A stretch of 64,000 bases of DNA from contig JABYQS010000003.1 of NCBI GenBank assembly GCA_022592435.1, positions 62,001 through 126,000 of the forward strand. Direction: 5' to 3'. Shown here piece by piece: positions 1 to 11,968 of this stretch (within the stretch, counting starts at the first letter, position 1; each line of letters opens with the position of its first letter). Both the position numbers and the translations under genes were made by a program. This DNA is from Cerioporus squamosus (Eukaryota > Basidiomycota > Agaricomycetes > Polyporales > Polyporaceae). The notes under the pieces are model-generated. The model was not told the origin of the DNA, did no database searches, and saw only the letters and a program-made list of their open reading frames with translations.

Positions 1-417
1 GATGTCATGAAGCTGCAGATTCGCGTGGATGAGAACGGGATCATCTCAGACGTCAAGTTCAAGACGTTTGGGTGCGGGAGTGCCATCGCCTCCAGCTCAT
101 ATATGACCGAGCGGGTCAAGGGGCTCTCGTTGGAGGAGGCGGAGAAGATCAAAAATACGGAGATTGCGAAGGAGCTGTGCTTGCCGCCCGTCAAGCTCCA
201 CTGTTCCAGTGAGTACACCTTACTTCGTTCACATCGAGCTCTGGAAATGACTGTATATACAGTGCTCGCGGAGGACGCCATCCGCTCTGCCATCCGTGAC
301 TACAGGAACAAGCGAACGAAGCTGGGCAACCCCAAGAAGTCTGGCTTCATTGACGTCTCACAGAGCGCGGCCACTGGCGAGACGGTCGCAACCGCACACC
401 CTCCTTCCTCTTCGTAA
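1..417 (+). CDS. ISU1: Iron-sulfur cluster scaffold protein IscU/ISU1 (3' part)
   Basis: Partial gene, open at the left edge; exons 1..208 and 263..417 with a 54-nt GT-AG intron. The frame reads DVMKLQIRVDENG, FKTFGCGSAIASSS and LPPVKLHCS then MLAEDAI across the splice. This is the C-terminal half of the IscU/ISU family, including its two later conserved cysteines (in FGCGSA and LHCS). The protein assembles 2Fe-2S clusters in the mitochondrial matrix with the cysteine desulfurase and frataxin. The N-terminus, with the targeting peptide and first conserved cysteine, lies outside the window. After the family core (about AIRDYRNKR) there is a Ser/Thr/Ala-rich tail ending at TAA 415..417. Identification is secure; only the missing 5' end limits it. 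Confidence 0.95.
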   Translation, partial: DVMKLQIRVDENGIISDVKFKTFGCGSAIASSSYMTERVKGLSLEEAEKIKNTEIAKELCLPPVKLHCSSEYTLLRSHRALEMTVYTVLAEDAIRSAIRDYRNKRTKLGNPKKSGFIDVSQSAATGETVATAHPPSSS

Positions 418-566
418 AGTAGTCTACATGGCTTCTTGCCGTGCTCCTTTGCTTGCCCCCTTGTATTAGTATCCTTCGCATGCATTACCGTAGTAGTACC
501 ATCGCATATATACATTCATCGTCCGTCGTAAAACATCATCATGCAATACATCCTGCTTGGATATAG

Positions 567-2679
567 TTACTTCTGGGTCGAAGTGCCCTTCTGGCCTACG
601 AAGGAGAAGGTACCACTGGCGAACCAGCGTTCGTTGGCCTCCTTCACCCGCTGCGCAGCAGCAGCACGGTTGGTAAGCTCGAACCCTGCGGAGCGTGACG
701 TTAGTGTCCGGCCGAAGGTCGCAGCGAATCACCTGCGCAGAGCACATAGCACATACCTTGGACGGGAGTAACAGTCAGCGATGTCGCCGTTCCTGAAGTT
801 GCCGTGCCGCTCTGGGCAGCCTTCGTAAGTGCGGCAACGCGCAGCTTGTTCGCCTTCGACAATTTCGCTGTACGTAAGGGGATCGGTGTCAGCAGAAGAA
901 TGAGACGATCAGAGAAGATGAAGAAGTCTCCTGGAAGTCCGTCCCTCCGAGGATGTGGGTACGCACCTCGGCTCTTCGCCTCGCCCACGTTCGCGCGCAC
1001 CTTGCCGGTGCCAATCATACCGAGACCCTTCGTCTGGTCGAACGCGCCGACTTCCTCTTCCGCTTCGCCGAACGCCATGCGGTTCTGCAGCTTCCGCAGC
1101 TCGGTTTGGGCATACGCCTCTTTCGCCTTCCGTGCCCTGCGAGTACCATGAGTAAGGCACGAACAAGATGACACGAAAGCCCCATGGACTTACCGCTTGC
1201 CTCCGCGACGCTTCTTCGGACCATCGTTCGGAATGGGCAGAGCTTTCACAATCTTGCTCGGGGGTGGAGCTGCAAGGCGATCAATGTGCTTCTCGATCTT
1301 GTCTCGCAGTTGTTGGCCATACGACCCTGTCGCATGTGTGTAAGCGGCACGGTCGTGGCACACATCCAGGATAACTCACCATCTCTGCGTTGCCGTTCAA
1401 GGTCCATACGTGCAGCCAAGGTGCATTTCGCGCCAACCGTACGCTGGACCTTCATGCGGTACTCGGGCGGCGTCCCTTGCACGAGGTCGGACTGGAACAC
1501 GAAGCCAGTATGTCTCCGCTGGGTGACGGAAGAGAAGCCAGCAGCAATCTTCTTTTGCGCTCCAAGCAACTGCGGGAAACACTCATGAGGATACGAGGGA
1601 GACCTGACTTGGAAGCAGGACGTACATATACATTGCACGCAGGCATTTTGGCGATACCAGACAGGCCGCCCGCAACACCGAGCAGTTTCGCAGCTGTGGT
1701 GGTACCGACGATAGCGGATAGGTTGGGTGCAAGGACATTCATTCGTGAGCTGACGTACATGAAAATCTGTTGTGCGTGCATTCAGCAAGAGACATGACGA
1801 GGAAACCGGCATCTGACATACCTTCTTCCTAGCCTCCTCCAGGCGGTCTGCGAGATCGCATGCCCGTTGAACAGTTTGCCACTCGGCTTCTGAGAGGGGC
1901 TGGCCGGACGTCGTAGTGGCGGTAACGAGGACACTCATGATAATGGCAGGGGGTAGGATGCCTTGCAGGTTGACCTTGGTAGGGTCCTCCGAGTTGCCTA
2001 AAGCGCGCACAGAGGTTATGTACATCTGAGGGTCCGCTACCAGTTGCTCCAGTTCAGGGAACTTCGGAGCGTAATGGTCCCGGATGAACTGCAGAGCGGA
2101 GAAGTTGGTGAATATTGGGCATTGTGCTTCCGCAGAGACATGCTCGCCTTGTGTACCACCATGATCTCGTTATCGACATCCACCGACAAATTATTGGCCT
2201 GGACAATGAGGTTGTACTCGGGATTTGAATGGGTAGGCAGCGCCATCTGTTCCGGAGGGCTTGGGTTGGCCTGGTACTTCTCTATTTCCTATACATGGGT
2301 TTAATTACCGGGCGAGGAAGACGTATAGCAATCCTCTCACCTTGAGAATGTCGTTCATGCGCTTGCTCCCCTCCAGCTTGGCCACCTTCCTCACGTCCTC
2401 CACCTTACCCAACTCCATACGCTGTACCTCCTCCGCGTCCAGCTCCTCCGCGGGTCTCACACCACCCTCCAGCACAAGACTACCCACCGCCTTCTCGTCG
2501 CCTCCATCCTCGCCCTCACCCTCGGACATCTCGTCGTCGGACCCAGGCGCTTTGCGCTTGACCCCGGCGGAAGTCGACGTGCTGGCCTCAGGCTGTTGTT
2601 CCTCTTCATTCTCGTACTCGTTCTCATCGCCAGAGAGGCCCTCAAGGTCGGCGAGGAGTTCGTCAGCGAGCGAGCTCAT
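567..2679 (-). CDS. PRP31: Pre-mRNA splicing factor PRP31
   Basis: Nine exons (2679..2341, 2279..2148, 2088..1822, 1766..1632, 1569..1380, 1326..1194, 1136..967, 867..757, 685..567) give about 531 aa. PRP31 is a U4/U6 snRNP protein that binds the 15.5K-U4 complex and is needed for tri-snRNP assembly. The start [15 protein letters not shown], the acidic N-terminus, the Nop-domain blocks ([70 protein letters not shown]) and the C-terminal [14 protein letters not shown] are all typical. The basic stretch [18 protein letters not shown] is the usual nuclear signal. The third exon joins the second through an apparent GC-AG intron (2089..2147), needed to read VVHK then FIRDHY. Start ATG at 2679 fits the family length. 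Confidence 0.95.
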
Positions 2680-3311
2680 GGCGGAAAGTGAGGTCGGGCA
2701 AGTAGTGGATGTTGGGAGAAGGGATGTGTAAGCGCTCTGTGGTTGCCGCGTCCGCGTCTCAAGATCTGCCCGATCTGACTTCCAAAAGCGGATGAAATAC
2801 AATAGGGTTACTCTGCTGCAGGATGACGGGTCCTCACATCACCGAGAGGTTAGTGGTCGCGGTATCGGGATGCAAGGAGCTCAAACAACAGCTCGAAGTA
2901 TGCAGGATAGTGATGCGGAGAGTACCTGCATTGCATGTGCCATGGATCCAATGAAGCACGCGCCATAAGTTGCTCTGGTTCTGGGAAGAAGTCGGACGTC
3001 TCAGATCCCCTGGGAGTGAACCTGCACCATATAACTGGTGCAATCGCAGTCTGCAGAGGCAGAGACGGGCATAATATCTGCACATCGTGTACAGAGGATA
3101 ATTCGGGCCAGGTTGGACTGTCGAGGGCAGGTCGAGGGACTGTACAGTTGAGGGCGCTTGTCTGCTGTGGCTACCCACGTGCCGCACGTGGAAGTAGGGC
3201 CGGGCGTGCGAGACAACTCCGTCCTGCCTCCCTCCTTCCCCTCCCCGTCCTCATCGTTGTCAACGACGATATCGCCCTACACCCTGTCTTGCTCTCGCCT
3301 CATCCCTCCAG
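2680..3311. promoter_or_regulatory. Intergenic region upstream of PRP31
   Basis: No recognisable protein on either strand over about 630 bases. It holds the PRP31 promoter on one side. Toward position 3300 it becomes strongly pyrimidine-rich on the + strand (about 3215-3311), the composition usually seen just before a fungal start codon, which supports a + strand transcript starting there. Confidence 0.4.
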
Positions 3312-3915
3312 ATGTTTTGCGACACGCAGTTCAAAATGTAGAGGTGCGTATCCGATGTCTGCCTTTACGTGCCCGCCTCCCCTCCGTGACCCCGTCCTGG
3401 CCCCCAAATTGTGCATCGTCTGTCTGGCTGCGTGTATGCGCGCAGACATGCAGATCCTTCTCCGTACGACATCTGCGACAATATAGGTGAGTGTTTTCCG
3501 GCCTCCTTGCATGGGAACCAACATCCGGCATCGTGTGTCTCGCTCGACGGATGGCGCATACCGCTACAGCAGGTTCGCTGAAATCCATCCTCATTCCCTT
3601 CGATCGCACTGTACTAAATCATTCCTTTCTCCTTTCACAGCTCTACAACTCACATGTAGTGGCGGTGAGAGACAGTGCGACGCCCCACTGGCTGCCATGC
3701 ACGGCGCTGCGGCGACGCCTTCGTTGTTGGGGAACTATTCTCAGCTTCTCTTCTTCCTCCACAACTGTTTGCGTGCTGGATTGGTTTCCCTCATTGACAT
3801 CGTTGGAGGATGTAGCTGCTAATGGGGTCGTTTGGAGAAGGATGGTGAGTACTGTCCCCTGTCCTCGCTCTCTATGGAGTCTTGTCCATCGCTAATATCA
3901 CTTCAGGTATTGTAG
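3312..3915 (+). CDS. Putative 42-aa protein encoded by five tiny exons
   Basis: Not recognised. Joining 3312..3337, 3446..3486, 3641..3664, 3816..3844 and 3907..3915 gives one open frame from ATG to TAG of 42 codons, beginning MFCDTQFKI and containing PYDICDNI and CSGGANGVVW. Introns 2-4 have good signals: GTGAG donors, a long pyrimidine tract before the acceptor at 3640, and branch-like CTAAT/TTGAC motifs. The first donor (GTAGAG) is weak. The frame stays open over five joins, which is suggestive but possible by chance for so short a product. Alternatives are a spliced 5' leader of EPL1 or a non-coding transcript. Confidence 0.4.
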
Positions 3916-4208
3916 GTGATAGCATAGTCTTCTGCTACCTCATTCCTGCGTGAATTCAAAACCTTTCGACCGCCTGCCAAACATCTTCATCGCCCGCCTG
4001 TGGTCCGGACAGCGTCAAACACTGATTACCATATTGAGCAAAGGTGATTATGTAATCTTTGAATGTGGCGATTGCTCGTCGCCCGATGGCTCGGCCCGCC
4101 CCCCACGCACGATATTCGACCGGTCCCAGCGCGTGAGGCGCCGTCCCCGCCGCAACCACTCTTCAGACCACTTCACCTCGACGCTTCGCCCCTTCCTCGC
4201 TCCATGAT
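3916..4208. promoter_or_regulatory. Upstream region of EPL1
   Basis: No gene seen. A C/T-rich stretch (about 4140-4205) sits directly before the EPL1 start codon, as expected for a fungal leader or core promoter. Confidence 0.4.
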
Positions 4209-7200
4209 ATGCCTCGCGCGACGCATCCAGGTCCTGCTGCCCTCCGGAACCGCAACAGGGTCACCAACAAGACACGCCTCAAGGTCATCAGAGATACCAT
4301 TGAAGCCGACTCGATCGTCCTGATGAAGACGAGGAGAAGGCCCGAGTCGTCTCTACTGCAGGTGTGGATGCCGAGGATGCGAACGTACGTCTCTTCATGC
4401 TCTTTTGCTCGCTGTCGGCGACGATGTTGGGGGGCTTGGTGTGGCGAGCCCTGATTGGCTGCAAGCGTGGGAAGCTGGTTCCGCGGAATGCTGACTAAGC
4501 GTTATCTATTGCCAATCTAGGAACATCATTTGCAAGCAGTCCTGTCCGCTGCCGCCTCTCGGCATCAGGCAGGTGCACGCTCTACGCGGTCGGGCGACAA
4601 GGAGAAGGAGAAGGACAGCGCTCCCGCCGCCTACATCCCCACTCCGGACAGTACCGGTATAGTTCAAAACTATGAAGAACTGTATCCTCCGGGGCGCTGG
4701 CGAGATCCAATATCCTATGTCAAGTCTTCTGATACCGTTGAGGAGGCGACGTCTTTCGCCCTCGCCAATGGCTTCATCTATTACATGGACGAGCGCGACA
4801 AGGAATGGCTGGACAAGAACAACGAGCAAGCTCGTGGCGAAGGTATGAGCAGCCAGGCTGCCGCGACAAGTTCCACCCGGTCTGGACGCAGCGCGAAGGC
4901 GAAAGGCAAGGAGCCTGATGTCGTTCAGCCTGTCACGATGACCGAGGACGAGTTCGAGCTCGTCATGGCCATCTTCGAGAAAGTTACACACGAGAAGACG
5001 GAGTTCCTCCATCATGTGAGTGTACTTGAGCAGCCAAATCTCCGGGTCGTCTCAACGTGGCTACAGGGAATCGAACAAGGCGCACCTTTCCCTCCATTTT
5101 CCGACTACTATGATACCTTCGCGAATCACCTACAACCCGACATGTTCGCCGTCTACTCTGTGCCCGAATGGGTTCCCCAACCCCCGCAATTGCACCGTCT
5201 TGCTCGCATCATCTACTCATATTGGCGTGAGCGAAGGCTTGAGCGCGGTGGTCATCGAATTATCCCTGCCGTCAATGTAAGTGTCTAGCGGATATATGTT
5301 GTCCATATTGTCTGATCATCGTCTCCTCTGCAGCTTGACGAAAGTGACACCAAGAACGAGTCCTATATTTGCTTTAGGCGACGCGAGATCAAGGCTGTTC
5401 GCAAGACTCGCGCGTCGCAAGCTTCGTTCTCCGACCGTATGGTGCGGTTGCAGAACGAGCTCGCGACAGCGTTGGACATCGTTAGGCTCGTCCACCAGCG
5501 CGAGAATTGCAAACGGGAATCGTTCGCAGCTAACCACAAGGTGTGGGACAAGCGCGTTCCCGTGGCAGATCTCAAACGTCTGCATCCTTCTTTGGGCTCG
5601 AAAGAGGACGACGAACTCTTCTTGGACAGAGAGAGACCACCAAAGAAACAGAAGACCGAGTCAGGGTACGTCATCTCTGTCCATACAATGGACTGCAGTT
5701 CACTGACAATCATTGTAGTCGTCCATCGCTCAAGCTTCGACATCCACGAGAGAATGGCGAGATGGGCTCTCCCATTGTCTCCGCCATGCCGCAAGTTCGA
5801 CCGAAGGAGATCCTGGCTGCCATTACCTCTCAAGTCGAGCAGCACATGCAACAGTGCAAGGAGAGGGACAGCAAGTGGGAGGACGTGAGCGATGTGAGTG
5901 ATGACCATCCTTTCCGTCAACACAGGTGCTTAATGGCGGCCTACAGTACCCGTATCAACCTTCCCCAGCGCCATATGGATGCCGTCTATTCCGAGAGCTC
6001 CCTCCGCGACCATTGCCAGCATCTTCAGTGCTTGAAGACGATGATGTTCCGACCTACAAGTACTCCGTCCGTCTACGAACTATGCGTGGTGGCCGGGTTG
6101 GCTTGGATCGTCGCGCGGTGAACTTCAAACTCAAGCCTGCGGTGTTTGGCGACGACGAGGAAGCCAGAGAACACGCACGAAGGTTGCAGGAACGTTTCAG
6201 ATATGATGATGACGAGGGTCTCGCGGTTGGAGCAGCGGGCAAGGACGACCAAGACCGGCGGTTGATTGACGAGTATCAGCCAAAGTGAGTATCATCTTCG
6301 CTGCATATCCATCACATACTGACCAGCCTCCGTAGACACCTTACGGTCACCATGTCACTGCTACAGTTTGAGGACTCGAGGAAGTTCGAGACGGATCAAT
6401 CGGTGAAACTGTCTTCAGGCGAGATAGTGAAGCCGTTTGCCCTTGGCCCTCAGCAACAGGCCATGGCGGGTGCTATGCGCCCTCCCAACCTTCCGCTTCA
6501 ACGACCTCTTCCTCCTCCGTCCGTCAGCTCCGCTGGCCCGTCACAGCTCACCCCTAACACTCACAATGGCGTCAACGGAGCGAACGGGACGCCTGTATCG
6601 GTTCCTACCCAGGTCAAGAAGCTGGCTCAGCCGAACCCGCTGGCGCACCTACGTATATCGTCGAATGGCGGTCTGCGAGTAGTGTCGGGCCAATCACCGA
6701 ACGGCACCCAACCTCCTACCTCTCCGCATGCCACGCCCCCGTCGAGCGGTGCAGCAAACGGTGTTGTGGATACACATAGCCAGGGCTCGCCTCAGGCGGC
6801 TGAAAAGGATGTTAAGCTGTCGTTGCAGGGCAGCCCGAACGGCGTATCGGCACAGCCAGATGCGTTGGCCGCCGCGATGACATCGCCCTCTCCTACACCT
6901 TCGAAACCGCTCTCGTCGACGGCTAGCGTCAACGTCCCCAATCTCCCGAATGGCTACCACATTCCTGCTGTCAACGGCTACCCAGCCATACCCAAGGCGG
7001 GATACATGCATCCGAATGCCCGCGCCAACGGGTTGAACCTCCAGCAGATGCAGTCCTTGTCGGCCATGCTGCCCGACAACAACGTCAACATCGCGCTGCG
7101 ACAACAAGGATATGTGATGCCGAACGGCGCTTACCCCATGCAAATGGCTGGTGCACGTCCGATGCAGTGGCCCATGGCTGGTCAGCACTCTCCGCCGAGC

Positions 7201-7554
7201 AACCGGACGGACGGCATTGGCGTGGATGGCAACTCCGTATCGTCTGCCGGTTCGCCCACACGCACCCCATCCGCGGCGGGCTTGCGTGCGCCTCAGATGT
7301 CTCGAGGTGCTCCCATGCCCAACGCCGCCCAGGTCCTCAACGCCGCGCAAGGTATGGGCTCACCTGCCGGCAACCACATCGCACGTCTGGCTCCCCACTC
7401 CCCATCGCCGCACATGCTCAGCCCCAATCTTGCCGCGGCGCAGATGAACGTGCACCCTTCGCCGACGCGGACGCCCCAGCCTGCGATCCCCACACCGTCG
7501 CCGTCGCTGCAGTCGAGGCAACTCGTGGGCGGGTCAGGCGCTGCTGGTTATTGA
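4209..7554 (+). CDS. EPL1: Enhancer of polycomb-like protein EPL1 (NuA4 subunit), with a one-base frame break
   Basis: Seven exons: 4209..4384, 4521..5015, 5067..5276, 5334..5665, 5719..5884 (or ..5893), 5926..6284, 6336..7554; about 985 aa if continuous. EPL1 is a scaffold of the NuA4/Piccolo histone H4/H2A acetyltransferase complex. Family signatures: LRNRNRVTNKTRLK near the N-terminus, AGVDAEDANEHHLQAVL, YYMDERDKEWLDKNNE, GAPFPPFSDY, WRERRLERGGHRIIP and the coiled ESYICFRRREIKAVRKTRA block. The C-terminal third is Pro/Ser/Asn-rich and low in complexity. In exon 1 the frame breaks at about 4320: IEADSIVL and DEDEEKARVV both belong to the family but are separated by one missing base. No intron rescues this, so it is either a sequencing/assembly deletion or a damaging mutation. 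The rest of the gene is intact, which favours error. Confidence 0.9.
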
Positions 7555-7933
7555 TCTTATGTTATGGACTTTATGCCTTACTATACACACCCAACTCTGT
7601 CTCGTACGTTCGCGACCTAGGTAGTTTGTTCCGTTTGTAGTGTATTCTTATGTTTTTGCATGGAATGATCGGTCTCTAATATGCGCTGAACATGAATCGC
7701 ATTGCTCGTTGCGCGCTGTAAACATTGTGTGTATATTCGGGCAGGGAGACAGGACCGCAAGACAAGATCTCGATCCATTGGCGCGCCGCGCGGCGGGACA
7801 CGCTCAGCTGATCGTGCGGGGTAACTGCAAGCTCCGGACAGCCGAGGTCGCGCTCTGAACCGTGTTGGACCTCTACGACCCCCTCTCCCGTACTTGTCTC
7901 GTACTTGCTACAGTCACGTCTCTGCTGGTCAAT
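7555..7933. other. Intergenic region between EPL1 and MCC2
   Basis: About 380 bases with no supportable gene. It should contain the 3' end of the EPL1 transcript and the promoter of the downstream carboxylase gene. The last part, rich in CTC and CGT, resembles a leader sequence. Confidence 0.4.
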
Positions 7934-10163
7934 ATGCGCTTCGCGACGCGGTCAGTAGGGGTCGCCCAGAAGACTCTCCGGTTGGCGGCGAGCCGGAGAG
8001 CTTACCACCCGTCGGTACTCCCGTCGCTCATCTCCACAGCCTCGCCAGAATTCAAGGCCAAGTCGGAGGCGATGGACAACCTCGTGGCAGACCTGGAGGC
8101 GAAGATGGCTGTGGTGAGGCAAGGCGGAGGTCCCAAGGCAGCTGAGCGCATGAGGAGCAAGGGGAAGAAGCTACCCCGGGAGAGGTAGCGTCTCTCCGAC
8201 CGTCCTATACGAGACCCAGGTTCACCCTCGTGAACAGGTTAGCGTTGTTGCTTGACCCCCATACTCCGTTCCTAGAGCTGTCACAGCTCGCTGCACATGA
8301 GGTCTACGGCGAGTCGGTTCCTGCAGCGGGTGTCATCACAGGGATTGGCCGTATAGCTGGGCGAGAGTGCGTGGTCGTGGTCAACGATGCCACCGTGAAG
8401 GGCGGGTCATATTATCCATTAACGGTGAGTGGTACACTGTGTAGTCCTCTGCTTCTATATTGAAACATTTCACTCCTCCGCTACAGGTCAAGAAGCATCT
8501 TCGAGCGCAAGAGATCGCTAGAGAACATGGCCTGCCATGTATTTACGTCGGTGTGTATAAGACTGAAAGCTGGTCTCATGCGCGCTCCTTTCTTGATGGA
8601 GGATACAGTGGAATCCGGAGGTGCCGCATTGCCGCACCAAGCCAACGTGAGCGCGAAGAATCATATATTGACTGGGCGGGCTGACATGGTATTCCAGGTC
8701 TTCCCGGACAAAGAGCACTTTGGACGGATATTCTACAATATGTCGCAGATGTCCGCGCTTGGCATACCTCAGATAGCCATTGTGCACGGAATATCCGTCG
8801 CAGGTGTGCACGACCACCGTGCGCTACTCTGGAGTGCTTAACTAAAGGTGTTTCGCAGGCGGCGCATATGTTCCCGCCATGGCGGACGAGAACATCATCG
8901 TGAAGGAACAAGGGCGTATCTTCCTGGCCGGTCCTCCTCTTGTGAAGGCAGCGACGGGCGAAGAGGTTGACGAAGAGACCCTTGGCGGTGGCCTGATGCA
9001 CTCATCAGAGAGCGGTGTGACAGACCATCTTGCCAGGGACGACGAGCATGCCATTGCCATTGCGAGAGGAATCATGGGTGACCTGGGTAAGGCCGGTTCA
9101 CGAGAAGTACCTGTAAGCCCGTGCACATTGTAGTCAAGCGGATAGTGGACTGACTCGATGTAGCCTCCGGCGACCCCAGAGGAACCTCTATACCCTGCCC
9201 ATGAGCTGCATGGAATAGTCGGGACGGACCTGCGTCAAGCGTTCGACATGCGGGACGTCATCGCACGGATAGTTGACGGCAGCCGTTTCCGTGAGTTCAA
9301 GAAGGAATATGGCACCACCATCGTCACGGTCAGTCATGTTTCCGCCGATTTATCAGCCATTACTTACCTAGTTCCCAGGGGTTTGCGCACATACACGGCT
9401 ACCCCGTTGGCATTGTCGCGAACAACGGCATTCTCTTCTCGCAGTCTGCGCTTAAGGCATCGCACTTCATTGAATTGTGTTCGCAGCGCCAGATTCCACT
9501 GCTTTTCCTTGTGAACGTCACCGGGTACATGGTCGGCTCCAAGGCGGAGAAGGGCGGCATCGCGAAGGACGGCGCGAAGATGGTCCGCGCGGTTGCCTGC
9601 GCGGACGTGCCGAAGCTCACCATGATAGTAGGTGGAAGCTACGGTGCAGGAAACTACGGTGCGTTCCTTTGGCTCAACGTATGAGAAGAACGGTCGATTG
9701 AGTTAGTGTAGGTATGTGCGGTAGGGCCTATTCACCGAGGTTCCTCTGGATGTGGCCGGTACGTGTCAACAAACTCGGTCCTGCGGCCATGTAGTGACAG
9801 CTCTGTATAGAACGCGAAGGTCTCCGTCATGGGTCCTGGCCAACTCTCACAAGTCATGGCGACAGTGTCGAAGTGAGTCATCGGTGGCCTGGTTGGAAGC
9901 CTCTCTTACTAAACTGATGGGCATGCAGGGACCCAACAAAGCACAGTACGCTCAAGGATGAGATTGAGCAGCAGTCCACTGCTTACTACGCCTCGGCGCG
10001 CCTTTGGGACGACGGCATCATCAAGCCCGTGGATACGCGGGACACGGTCGGCCTGGCGTTGGCGTTGGCCGCACGAGAGCGCAACGGTAGCAACTCTTCG
10101 GGCCGCAAGGCATCGACCACCTGGGATGGAGATGCAAAGGGCTTCGGCGTGTTCAGGATGTAA
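7934..10163 (+). CDS. Methylcrotonyl-CoA carboxylase beta subunit, mitochondrial
   Basis: Eleven exons (7934..8184, 8238..8424, 8487..8550, 8609..8646, 8698..8803, 8859..9112, 9164..9328, 9379..9658, 9712..9758, 9811..9872, 9929..10163). The product is the biotin-dependent carboxyltransferase half of MCC, which carboxylates 3-methylcrotonyl-CoA in leucine breakdown. The N-terminus ([22 protein letters not shown]) is Arg/Ser/Ala-rich, as in a mitochondrial presequence. Carboxyltransferase motifs follow: [73 protein letters not shown] and [20 protein letters not shown]; the end reads [13 protein letters not shown]. These fit the MCC beta subunit better than the propionyl-CoA enzyme. The alpha (biotin) subunit is not in the window. 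Confidence 0.93.
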
Positions 10164-10443
10164 ATGATAGACCGAAGGACAGACAACGCAACTATGGACA
10201 GTGCTGACCCTTGTACGTTAATCCGATTGACTTGAGGAAACTACGCATCCTCCATCGCCCCTTCAGGGATACCTGGCCACGACGGGACCTGGTCTCGTCC
10301 ATCATATAATGAAGTCCTGCTCACTATGTATGTCAATTGATGCTTGGCGCGGCAGCGATCGTTGGCCTAGAGGTACAGAACCGCTTTCTTGTACTGTGGA
10401 TTACCGTTCCGAGCATACTGAGATACATAATTGTGATTGTCTT

Positions 10444-11968
10444 CTATGCACGCCGCTTCTTGCGACCAGACATGTCGTCCTCGTCAACGTCCATCGGATC
10501 GACGTCGTTCCCCCGTTTTATCCTGCCTGGCGAAGCAACCCAATCTGAGCCTTTCGCAGTCCAGACGTTGATCTTCGAATCCTCTCCGCCAGTAAGCAGG
10601 ACATTGCTCTGCCCGATGCCGATCATTAGTGAATGGCGCAAACTTACTTTGCAGGCAATACATACCCCCTCATCCCACAACGCAGTGCGGACTATGCCAA
10701 CATGGCCAGTAGTCCAGGTGCGCTGTAGCTCCCACGGTGCACTGGCATCTGCAAAGGTTGGCCTGGTAATTAACGCAATATCGCCCCTGTGTTGGAGTTA
10801 AGCAAAGTGGATAGGAGAGGATTAGAGCTAGGCGCACTCGTTAGAACCTGCGAATAGGCAGAGATTATTGTCCGAGTCCCCGAGGGGTAGCGGCGTCGTG
10901 TGGCATCCAATGAGGTAGTCGGTGACCCATGTCAGATCTTGTCTGTGCACCGAGGGCTGACGGATGTCAATGTCCTGTAGCCGATCGAGCTATGAATCGT
11001 AACATGAGTGAACCGCAATGTGGACACCAGAATGGGGTCAAGGTACCTCGCCTGTCCACACGCTGAACGTCTCCATGTCGCTCGATGCCCAGACACCCGG
11101 GCGGCCTGCTCTGTCATGCAACCAGCCTGCTTGCGCGATGCTGCAGCCCCAATTACCGACGTGCACGCCAGCTTCGTCCTCGTCAACCTCTTCGGCGTTC
11201 GACGTGCACACAAGTCCGTCGGAGGATGCGGACAGCAACATCTTTCCATTTCGGTAGAAATGCACCGCAGTGATGTCCTCGGAATGGGTGGACGAATGCA
11301 CACGCAGGGGCGCAGCTGGACTACGGGGGTCCCTGGAAGCGGTAGGGTTTAATATACACATGGACGATCGGCGCAGGTCAGGTACGCGGACGCGGACCGT
11401 CCGAACTTACCAATATAGGATCGACGCGTCCTCGCCGTGCAGCTCGGTCCCGGCGGCGATGGTCATCCCGTCAGCGGAGACATCACAGGAGAGCAGTGCG
11501 CGGGGGCTGCCAGCGGTTGATGCAGTCACTACTCGGCGGTCGGACGAAGCACGCAACGAGCGGTGTACGATTGCAAACATGCATCGTATTCTCCATTGAG
11601 TCGTAGGTACATCTCCGGTCAAGCATGCAGAACAGAGGCTCACATCGGAGTGCGGCGGACCCGGCGCGCTCATCCCAGACTTTGACCGCACCGTCCTTGC
11701 CTGATGAGAGGAGAGCGTGGGTGACTGCGTTGGCAACGTTCGGCACAGATCTGAGCGTCGTGATGGCGTCTGCATGGCCGGGCAACGTGTGGACGTTCCG
11801 GAGGCGTTCCCTGTCGAAGAGATGGATCGAGTTTGAGGGGGCTGACGCGGCGGCTGCGTAGAAAGACGGCAAAGACGCGAGAGACAGCACGTATGCCTCC
11901 GCGGGCAGCTTGGCCGACCCGACGGGGCGCGAGGAGGACCTGAAGTTCTGGGAGTCGAGGAGGGACAT
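10444..11968 (-). CDS. WD40-repeat protein, WDR89-like
   Basis: Six exons: 11968..11644, 11531..11411, 11332..11047, 10989..10838, 10786..10666, 10608..10444; about 389 aa. The WD repeats show as GKDGAVKVWDER, DVSADGMTIAAGTEL, ITAVHFYRNGKMLLSASSDG, GCSIAQAGWL and SNVLLTGGEDSKINVW. The order and wording match the WDR89 family, a conserved WD40 protein of unclear function. The C-terminus carries an acidic then basic tail (DPMDVDEDDM, GRKKRRA) that may be a nuclear signal. The first intron is the least certain: the donor at 11643 is good, and the acceptor at 11532 was chosen because it gives LRLVTASTAGSPRALLSCDVS, which continues the repeat. Confidence 0.8.

Noticed and set aside
6694..7350. 218-codon open frame on the minus strand inside EPL1
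   Set aside because: Arg/His-rich translation typical of a shadow opposite Pro/Ser/Asn-rich coding sequence; no splice signals or family match.
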